Assembly (NCBI RefSeq): GCF_000026945.1 | Contig: NC_012867.1 | Location: forward strand, 1 to 64,000 | Direction: 5' to 3' | DNA length: 64,000 nt | From: Candida dubliniensis CD36 | Taxonomy: Eukaryota > Ascomycota > Pichiomycetes > Serinales > Debaryomycetaceae | In this document: positions 58,301 through 64,000 of the stretch, one piece after another | How positions within the stretch are numbered: the stretch's first letter is position 1 | Layout: every line of letters begins with the position of its first letter | Made by a program: the position numbers and the translations under genes | Notes under the pieces: generated by a model | What the model saw: the letters and a program-made list of their open reading frames with translations, nothing else | Told to the model about the DNA's origin: nothing | Databases searched by the model: none

Positions 58301-60938
58301 GCTTGTCAATATTGGTGTTGACTCTATCAACGAATCAAGCGAGTCTGCTGAATTGGTGTCGCGTTCCCTTTGTGTGATTAATTCTTTGTTAAAAGTCCAG
58401 AATTCTTTTATAAACAAGTTGTTGCCTATATTGAGAAATAAAGATACTCAGCAACAATTACATCGTGGAACAACTATTGGGATAGGTACTTCCATGAGTC
58501 TTGCATTAGCAACTCCTAGAACTATTTTTGATTGTATATACTATCCGAAAAATTTGGGAACACATGGTGTTGCTGATTTTTACGAAGTGATCTTGTTCCA
58601 CTTACCAGCAGTTGTCCAATTTGCCCTTTATGTCAGTTGTGAAAATCCAATTTCCACCAAAGCACTTTCTATATTAAAAGGAGTAAGCCAATCCAAATTT
58701 TTTGTCACCACAGTTTCGAGTTCTGCAGATCCTTTACTTAACAACGATAGATTGATCACCACATTTGAAAACATTGATGAATCGATAAAAATCAAGTTTG
58801 CCTTTATCGACAAGTTTGAAGAGCTTGAGGACTCTTTGAATATGAAATATGAGATATTGGACTTTATTTTGGGCAATCTCGATCAGTTTGATGGTAAAGC
58901 AGCTACTATTGCTCATTTTTTGTTGGGTTACAAAGTGAAAGGTGATACATTAGAATTGGTGCAGTCAAATGACCAAATCACTTTACTAAAATCGTTTTTG
59001 AATACATTGAGTATAAGTCTTGATTTGATTTCTGAGATTGATTATAATAATGGTAATAATCATATTATTGATGTTGGTCCAGCCAAGCTTTCATCGATGA
59101 TTTTACAGATTCTTATCAAATTGTGTCAAGATCCAATTTCTTCATCAATCACATTGAACCAGTTACGTGAATATGAACAATTATTTGAAAAATTGGTCAA
59201 CTGTCAACCTAAGCTTGATTTGAATACTGTCTGGTGTGGTAACCAGTTTAACGGGGATTTACAAATTGATGCCAGCAATGTATTTGTTGATAATCAACCA
59301 AGCACTCAAGCGTTCTTTTCCTTTATCAGCCAGAGAAATTTAATTTTGCAATATTTGTCATTGGAATTCCATAGTGTCAAGTCAAGAACGAAAAGAGAAT
59401 ATTATTCAAAAGTGTTGACTAACGACAAGGAATTTGTCAATCGTACACCTAAGGTGTTGACGTTCTTGAATATTCTCAACTATTCATTTAAGAACTTTGA
59501 AGTGCAGAAATACGAATGGCTTGACCGCAAGTTTAACATGTCGTTGATATTGGAAGAAGTGAATGCCCAGAAGAATGGAACATTGGATTTTTCTGTCTTA
59601 ACAAAGGCTTTCCGACTTTTGTGTCAAACATCAAATTTAATAACTCCCGAGTCAAAACAATTGTTTGCTGAAGAAATTATGGTGGAAGGAAGTAAAATTT
59701 CTGACTTTGTAACAAAGTATCTGGTATCAACCGACTTGAAGGACGTACAATTGAAATGCTTACATTCATGGTGTCAATTGATTGAGATTTTGGTTACTGA
59801 TAGTGGAATTAATTCGCTGAATTTCATCTTGGAAGTGTTACAAGTTATTATTCCCAAGATCAATGATTATTTTGATGTGGATATTCTGTTTTCCGAAGAA
59901 ATGGTTTCGTTATGTGTTTTGTTGTTTGATCTTTATGATCAGCTGACACTTACCAACAGGAAAGGTGAAGAATTTGCACTTGGAATTGAGAGATTGATTC
60001 CCTTATTTCAGACTTGTATTGCAGGCATTCTTAATTCTAACTCAACACCTGGCTTACGTTCAGACTTGTATGTGGTTGGCAACAAGTTTTTGCTAAAATG
60101 TTTTGAAAGAGAGTCATTTTTGAAACAAATGATGCTTATTATCAAGTCAGTAGATAAAAAGTTTTTCCAGGTGATCTGCAATGATGCTATCTACTCAGAA
60201 GGTCCTTCGAGAATCACGTCTACTTTGTTTCTTGAGTCATTAGTTCATTTAGGGACTTTGGTGAAGGTTGATTTTATTTTAAATGCGGTGATCAAGAACA
60301 ATGCATTGCTGCTACTAGTTAGGTCAGTTAAACGAACTGATGCCATGATCAAATTGTGCCAGGAAAAGAATTCAGGTGTGACTTTAGAACATTTTGTATT
60401 TGATTTAATGGCATTCAAGGCAACATTGTATTTTTTCGCTAGAGTGGCTAAATCAAAGAACGGGGCATTGCAATTAATTCAAAATGAGTTATTTTCAATA
60501 TTGAATCTGTCCAAGTTTTTACAGATTGATCCAGATATTGGTTTGAGTTTACAGATTGAAGAAGTTCAAGATCACAAGACTGTCAATGTCAACGTTTTGC
60601 TAGATACACCGCTTTCGATAACTGACTTGGTGGACCCATACAAGTTGCGAAATGAAAATAATATATCTTATTTTGAGTTTCTTGTACCGATATTTCAGCT
60701 ACTTACAACAGTGTTATTGTCAATGGGGCCAAATTATCAACCAGCAATCATTCAAACAAAAGAGCTTATGAAGAGTGTCAATCGGTTGGTGGTGGGAGTT
60801 ATGAAAAGGGATTTCTTGGTAGAGACCAAACAAATCGGCAAAGGTTTATACAAGGAAGAGAGTCACGAGTTGGCTTCGTTAAAGGAGTTGGTTAAGTTGT
60901 TTATTTTGATTGATTCATTAGCTAATTATAGTGTGTAG
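55389..60938 (+). CDS. NUP192: Nup192/Nup205 inner-ring nucleoporin
   Basis: Large alpha-helical scaffold nucleoporin of the inner ring of the nuclear pore. 1849 residues from ATG 55389 (MSGKFNWSLDVFADIYNTLK), a typical length for the family (S. cerevisiae 1683). The conserved N-terminal segment is visible: VKLNQASIEITGVLSNELDL, DELNTAELLY, SARLAYYLRAHYILNIVGFL. The rest is helical-solenoid in character. An acidic loop (DEEEEEEKEESDNEED) lies near 468-485. Intron-free. It starts 185 bp after ALK3 behind an A18 tract. Confidence 0.88.
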   Translation: MSGKFNWSLDVFADIYNTLKFETNIDLDTIDFTNIKNDLANVLITPLPLDQSRSKLGDASKPVALPCGDEVKLNQASIEITGVLSNELDLDELNTAELLYNASDLSYKKGTSIGDSARLAYYLRAHYILNIVGFLVSQKRLDIITNDHQVLFDNVLKSFSRIYTLSGKLNDMIDKQKVTGDINSLAFINCINYSRSQLFNAHELLGQVVFGLVDNYYESFGTLSNYKSLVEFILKNISDEDIFVIHFLPLTLQLFKKLLQLGDETSVDQFYKTITSSILKDYETNNFSKSEDIDLSKSKLSGFEIVTSFIFLTEFIPWCKQLSSRTAKYDFKDDILKYMELLISYGVMERLLSYCSETSNVKTQQAYDWSNMYDFRALLQKNFPRLTPAKFHYPGSQELLSVVRPGYENVSKLVDISFLTLDPSLNETLVSPFFQSFFSVFISNAAVVMTSLRDSEEDFVLSALNASDEEEEEEKEESDNEEDSTTPRDKEKLSGLDLDKIAQRAELERFYLAFAYTYNNRSELCALFWGDERVTNDIIGFISWGLANNTSPLITATFCMLLGTLASAGGDASSRIWEILVHNNNNTGMKKNDFSKISVDSLYDSLKYYIDSLNESFEQDLNDQLMLSQKKQDFLFSATTSKQDLDDSGENRIVIELAEDSLVFISGFIQLLSAIVKNLNTKNERSKEIKSVIYARFSPIIKGFLKFDNLINGSRFLQVDANIQSSNNPKFIDLPNVYVSDDSRIILTNLILTFLGDFVDNDSDPYIRYEIWRLVDRWMYQGLYSLAEDKKDDAFRHIKRKYISKKNVPVNQAFTTNLTHLSQIGNFAVLVKKLLTPFEDSNEAFTKYSLLYPCDLGLGYRFNNQLGIWPYIEFLMQNVFANSSTIASKRDRFNLQVNLLELFSNALDEIDWKFLIDVAPKIIRDLKNFNGVFDSLIPGVQLDFEVFVKLHHSVAVMNYLFESKTFTALFGLVNIGVDSINESSESAELVSRSLCVINSLLKVQNSFINKLLPILRNKDTQQQLHRGTTIGIGTSMSLALATPRTIFDCIYYPKNLGTHGVADFYEVILFHLPAVVQFALYVSCENPISTKALSILKGVSQSKFFVTTVSSSADPLLNNDRLITTFENIDESIKIKFAFIDKFEELEDSLNMKYEILDFILGNLDQFDGKAATIAHFLLGYKVKGDTLELVQSNDQITLLKSFLNTLSISLDLISEIDYNNGNNHIIDVGPAKLSSMILQILIKLCQDPISSSITLNQLREYEQLFEKLVNCQPKLDLNTVWCGNQFNGDLQIDASNVFVDNQPSTQAFFSFISQRNLILQYLSLEFHSVKSRTKREYYSKVLTNDKEFVNRTPKVLTFLNILNYSFKNFEVQKYEWLDRKFNMSLILEEVNAQKNGTLDFSVLTKAFRLLCQTSNLITPESKQLFAEEIMVEGSKISDFVTKYLVSTDLKDVQLKCLHSWCQLIEILVTDSGINSLNFILEVLQVIIPKINDYFDVDILFSEEMVSLCVLLFDLYDQLTLTNRKGEEFALGIERLIPLFQTCIAGILNSNSTPGLRSDLYVVGNKFLLKCFERESFLKQMMLIIKSVDKKFFQVICNDAIYSEGPSRITSTLFLESLVHLGTLVKVDFILNAVIKNNALLLLVRSVKRTDAMIKLCQEKNSGVTLEHFVFDLMAFKATLYFFARVAKSKNGALQLIQNELFSILNLSKFLQIDPDIGLSLQIEEVQDHKTVNVNVLLDTPLSITDLVDPYKLRNENNISYFEFLVPIFQLLTTVLLSMGPNYQPAIIQTKELMKSVNRLVVGVMKRDFLVETKQIGKGLYKEESHELASLKELVKLFILIDSLANYSV

Positions 60939-61035
60939 TTACGGTAGTGACACGACCAAATATACTTTGTTTTTGTAAGAAAGAAAATTTTTTTTTTTTT
61001 GCCTTTACACCAAGTCATACCATAACTAACCAGCT

Positions 61036-61337
61036 ATGGCTGACACTATAGAATTTGAAAAGACAGATCCATCAAAGTTTTTGAGTGGTATAATAGGATC
61101 CTCAGTGAGTGTGAAGTTACACAATGGAGTTGAATATAAAGGAAATTTACAGACAATTGATGGGTTTATGAATGTGGTATTAGATGAAGGTATAGAAACT
61201 GTCAATGGAAAAGTAACTAAAGAATACGGAGATGTGTTTATTAGAGGAAATAATGGTATGTATAATAAGGGATAGTGTGCAATAAGTCGCCTTTTACTAA
61301 CATTTTGTTTCTAGTATTATATATAAGTGAAGCTTGA
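61036..61337 (+). CDS. LSM6: LSm6 RNA-binding ring subunit, two exons
   Basis: Sm-like protein of the Lsm1-7 (mRNA decay) and Lsm2-8 (U6 snRNA) rings. Exons 61036-61255 and 61315-61337 give 80 residues. Sm1 is FLSGIIGSSVSVKLHNGVEYKGNL, then IDGFMNVVL; Sm2 is VFIRGNNVLYI, with RGN the typical RNA-binding turn. Without splicing the frame ends after RGNN with GMYNKG at a stop at 61273-61275, which breaks the last beta strand. Splicing GTATGT (61256) to TAG (61314) restores VLYISEA, matching the family. The branch point TACTAAC is at about 61295. Start is 97 bp after NUP192 and a T15 tract. Confidence 0.93.
61256..61314 (+). other. LSM6 intron, 59 bp
   Basis: GTATGT donor, TTACTAAC branch site near 61294-61301, TTTCTAG acceptor. 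The intron sits in the last beta strand's codon (phase 1). Confidence 0.9.
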
Positions 61338-61551
61338 GTAGTTGTATAATTAATGTGTTTTAGTGATGTAAAAGCTGACGTTGTAGAACTGAGGGACAGA
61401 TTGGACGAATCATAGGTCACCAACTTGTCGTGTAGTCCGTGCGAAAAAAGTTTCTCTTCAACTTATACAACAACCAGAAAAAAAAAAAAAAAACCTATCA
61501 ATCAAAAAAGTATTTCGCTTTCCCACAACCACAACAATAACTATTCAAAAG

Positions 61552-61917
61552 ATGTCATTCGTGATTAGAAGACAATTGTCCACTTTGATTCCTCCCAAGA
61601 TTGCATCAGCAAAGGTATGTTAACTGCTAGATATGTGTTTCTTTGGATTGAGTTACTAACAACGATTATAGAACCTTGGATCCAATCCAAATGCCAAAAG
61701 AATGGCTGAAGTTGTCAAGTTCTACAACAAATTACCACAAGGACCAGCTCCAGCTGCTAAGAAATCAAACAACCCATTTGCTAGATACAGAGCTGCTTAC
61801 TTTGATGGCGATAATGCTTCTGGTAAACCATTAGTCCACTTGGCTATTGCCATTGTTATCTTTGGTTACTCTTTGGAATACCAACACTTGAAACACGCTC
61901 AACATGAAGGTCATTAG
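61552..61917 (+). CDS. ATP17: Mitochondrial ATP synthase subunit f, two exons
   Basis: Subunit f of F1Fo-ATP synthase, inner mitochondrial membrane. Exon 1 61552-61614 (MSFVIRRQLSTLIPPKIASAK) and exon 2 61672-61917 give 102 residues. The sequence runs NLGSNPNAKRMAEVVKFYNK, LPQGPAPAAKKSNNPFARYR, AAYFDGDNASGKPL, then the membrane span VHLAIAIVIFGYSLEYQHL. It closely follows S. cerevisiae Atp17 (101 residues) in every block. The ATG-led single-exon frame beginning at 61702 is only the middle of the protein. The intron has GTATGT, TACTAAC (61654-61660) and ATAG signals. Confidence 0.95.
61615..61671 (+). other. ATP17 intron, 57 bp
   Basis: Donor GTATGT at 61615, branch TACTAAC at 61654-61660, acceptor ATTATAG ending 61671. 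Phase 0, between Lys21 and Asn22. Confidence 0.92.
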
Positions 61918-62489
61918 TTAATGTTGATAGATTAAAAGAATATATAAAGATGTGAAGTTATAATCTTGTATTGATAAGTACACGACCGTTGTGGTCAAGA
62001 TAATTCTGTTCAGTTGTGGCCAACAATACAGACACATACGACAGAACGAGAAAACAATCACAAACAACACTGCCTCTACTCTAGCAATAGCGGCAAAGTA
62101 GATGCTTTTTATAAAGAATTGTAGATTTTAGGTGTAAGAATAAGCCAGGTGCGAGCAAGTTTGGGCTTCTGGTGGTGAGTAAAAGAGAGACCCCTTAAAC
62201 AAAAAAAAAAAAAAAAAGAGTAATCATTACCAGCAGGCTTGCTCAAGAGACTTATTTCGGGAAAGAAAAAAATATCCAACATCTTTTTTTTTTATTTTTT
62301 TTTTTCGAAATTAGACGACAACAACACAGCTACTTGATAACATTATCATCAATCATCGACGACTCACGTTATAGTTGCTTTGATTGGGGTTTATTATTTT
62401 TTTTTTCCTAATCCACCTAAAACAAAGAACTAAACGCACTGACTAAAAAAAAGAGAAACCAGTCTTGGACATTCCATTAATCATCAATC
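61918..62489. other. Intergenic region ATP17 - KIN2
   Basis: 572 bp with A17 near 62201 and T-rich tracts near 62285-62306 and 62395. ATCATCAATCATG directly precedes KIN2. No gene or RNA recognised. Confidence 0.5.
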
Positions 62490-64000
62490 ATGAACCATCA
62501 AGATCCAGATTTACAATATCATAATAAAAAGGCGTATCCACCAAATCTATCATCAATTGCGCCTCCGCCACAACAACCTTTGAGTGGAAGACCTGCAACT
62601 CCAAGAATGTTACGTAGTATAAGTGGCACACTAAAATCTAGAACAGAACTTTCTAATTCTGACAGGAGTCAGGAATTGAACAATGAAACCAAAAGTAGCA
62701 ATTCCCCTCACTATGTTGTTGATACACATAACAGACAACCAGAACCAGAATCACTCAGACCAAATATTCAAGCTCCAACAGCTGTTCATGGGAGTCAACA
62801 AAAAGGACTGTTGTTGCCACCTCCATCTATTCCAAATCCAGCCAACATGAAACCAGCACCAACACCAACTGGTGTGGACCAACCACCGGCAAAACAAAAA
62901 CCGGTGCCAGCACCTAAACACCCACAACCACCACCACAACAACAACCACAACAACAACAGCAACAGCAATTTCATAGAAAATCGATTGGTGATTGGAATT
63001 TCGTAAAGACCATTGGTGCTGGGTCTATGGGTAAAGTTAAATTGGCACAGCATAATGCCACACACGAAATTTGTGCCGTTAAAATCATTCCCAGAGCAGC
63101 CAAACTTTATCAAAGAGCTCATGCTAACGACCCTCCTCCACAAACGACACAGGAAGCAGCACAGAGACATAAAGAGTTTGAGAAAGAAGTTGCCAGAGAC
63201 AGAAGAACTATACGTGAAGGGGCATTGGGGAGATTGTTATACCACCCTTTTATTTGCCGTTTATACGAGATGGTACCCATGACGAACCATTATTATATGT
63301 TATTTGAGTATATTGAAGGAGGGCAAATGTTAGATTATATTGTTGCTCACGGGTCATTGAAGGAACGGCACGCCAGGAAATTCGCTAGGGGTATTGCGTC
63401 AGCTTTGGATTACTGTCACCGAAACAATGTTGTTCACCGTGATTTAAAGATTGAGAATATTATGATAAACGAAAAAGGTGACATCAAGATTATTGATTTT
63501 GGGTTGTCAAACTTGTATGCTCCCAAAAACTTGTTGAAAACGTATTGTGGCTCGTTGTATTTTGCTGCACCAGAACTATTAAGTGCCAAGCCATATATTG
63601 GGCCCGAGGTTGATGTGTGGTCATTTGGGGTTGTTCTTTATGTTTTGGTTTGTGGTAAAGTACCTTTTGATGACCAGTCGGTTTCGGTTTTGCATGAAAA
63701 GATCAAGAAAGGAAATGTCGAGTATCCTGCTTTTCTTTCAAGAGAGTGTGTGTCATTGCTTGCAAGAATGTTAGTTGTTGACCCCACAAAGAGAGCATCT
63801 TTGTACGAAGTTTGTCTGCATCCATGGATGAACAAGGGTTATGATTATAAGGTGAACAATTATCTTCCCAAAAGGGAACCTTTGCGTTTACCATTAGACC
63901 CTGAAATTATCAAAACCATTGCTAATTTTGAGCTAGGTACAGCGCAGGGTGTAGCCGATGAGTTGACGAGTATTTTGACGAGTGTTGAATATCAAATGAG
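62490..64000 (+). CDS. KIN2: Kin1/Kin2-type Ser/Thr kinase, 5' part
   Basis: PAR-1/MARK-related kinase tied to polarised exocytosis in yeasts (family). The frame opens at ATG 62490 ([18 protein letters not shown]) and is still open at the window end after 503 codons, so it is 3'-partial. Residues 1-160 are low-complexity, Pro/Gln-rich ([14 protein letters not shown]). The kinase domain starts near 166: [24 protein letters not shown] lysine, an insert with ETTxE-like charged residues, [11 protein letters not shown] (from His316), [35 protein letters not shown] and a C-lobe with [17 protein letters not shown] near 445. The insert between the ATP site and alpha-C is typical of Kin1/Kin2. The missing part should hold the rest of the tail and a KA1 domain. 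Confidence 0.88.
   Translation, partial: MNHQDPDLQYHNKKAYPPNLSSIAPPPQQPLSGRPATPRMLRSISGTLKSRTELSNSDRSQELNNETKSSNSPHYVVDTHNRQPEPESLRPNIQAPTAVHGSQQKGLLLPPPSIPNPANMKPAPTPTGVDQPPAKQKPVPAPKHPQPPPQQQPQQQQQQQFHRKSIGDWNFVKTIGAGSMGKVKLAQHNATHEICAVKIIPRAAKLYQRAHANDPPPQTTQEAAQRHKEFEKEVARDRRTIREGALGRLLYHPFICRLYEMVPMTNHYYMLFEYIEGGQMLDYIVAHGSLKERHARKFARGIASALDYCHRNNVVHRDLKIENIMINEKGDIKIIDFGLSNLYAPKNLLKTYCGSLYFAAPELLSAKPYIGPEVDVWSFGVVLYVLVCGKVPFDDQSVSVLHEKIKKGNVEYPAFLSRECVSLLARMLVVDPTKRASLYEVCLHPWMNKGYDYKVNNYLPKREPLRLPLDPEIIKTIANFELGTAQGVADELTSILTSVEYQM

Noticed and set aside
61702..61917. 71-codon single-exon gene
   Set aside because: It is the interior of ATP17 exon 2; exon 1 and a canonical intron lie just upstream.
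12280..64000. tRNA, rRNA or snRNA genes in the core gaps
   Set aside because: No plausible GGTTCGAATCC-type B box with a matching acceptor stem was seen by eye. A tRNAscan run would settle it.

Overview
The window is nuclear DNA of a yeast of the Candida albicans / Candida dubliniensis group. The evidence is an unbroken run of recognisable Candida genes (INO2, a PIF1/RRM3 helicase, formin BNR1, MIS11, EPL1, MKC1, REP1, POT1, ZCF38, CHT1, PCK1, two CYP52/ALK P450s, NUP192, LSM6, ATP17, KIN2), two short spliceosomal introns with GTATGT...TACTAAC...AG signals, AT-rich intergenic DNA with long poly-A/T tracts, and fragments of the Candida-type 23-bp telomere repeat (ACGGATGTCTAACTT...). From memory, this gene order matches one end of C. 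albicans chromosome R. I cannot separate the two species by eye. In this clade CUG codons are read as serine, so translations made with the standard code will be wrong at those positions.

Positions 1 to about 12,200 are subtelomeric and almost free of intact genes. They hold a near-identical 420-bp direct repeat rich in TTGTAATTCCC motifs, a degenerate minisatellite, and a frame-broken RecQ-like helicase relic whose 5' half is replaced by about 30 copies of a GTGGTCAAA/GTGCTCAAA repeat. They also hold a LINE (Zorro-like) retrotransposon that has its 5' end but is cut off inside the reverse transcriptase, two clusters of interstitial telomere-like repeats next to a GGGGTG hairpin, and several coding relics I cannot identify. 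No TLO gene, chromosome-terminal repeat array, tRNA or rRNA was seen.

Positions 12,280 to 64,000 are ordinary, gene-dense core chromosome. Themes are phospholipid gene control (INO2), genome maintenance (PIF1/RRM3, EPL1), actin and cell-wall integrity (BNR1, MKC1, CHT1), one-carbon metabolism (MIS11), and growth on alternative carbon: POT1 (beta-oxidation), two CYP52 P450s (omega-hydroxylation), PCK1 (gluconeogenesis), and REP1 (Ndt80-family regulator). A GH3-GNAT fusion protein lies close to the chitinase. NUP192, LSM6, ATP17 and the 5' part of KIN2 close the window.

Several starts were moved inward to the first ATG (INO2, PIF1, BNR1, EPL1, the WD-repeat gene, MKC1, ZCF38, CHT1 and the 39.4-kb small gene). 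LSM6 and ATP17 were rebuilt as two-exon genes. I found no convincing new multi-gene system. The most unusual material is the repeat-rich subtelomere, especially the GTGGTCAAA array that runs into both the helicase relic and the LINE.
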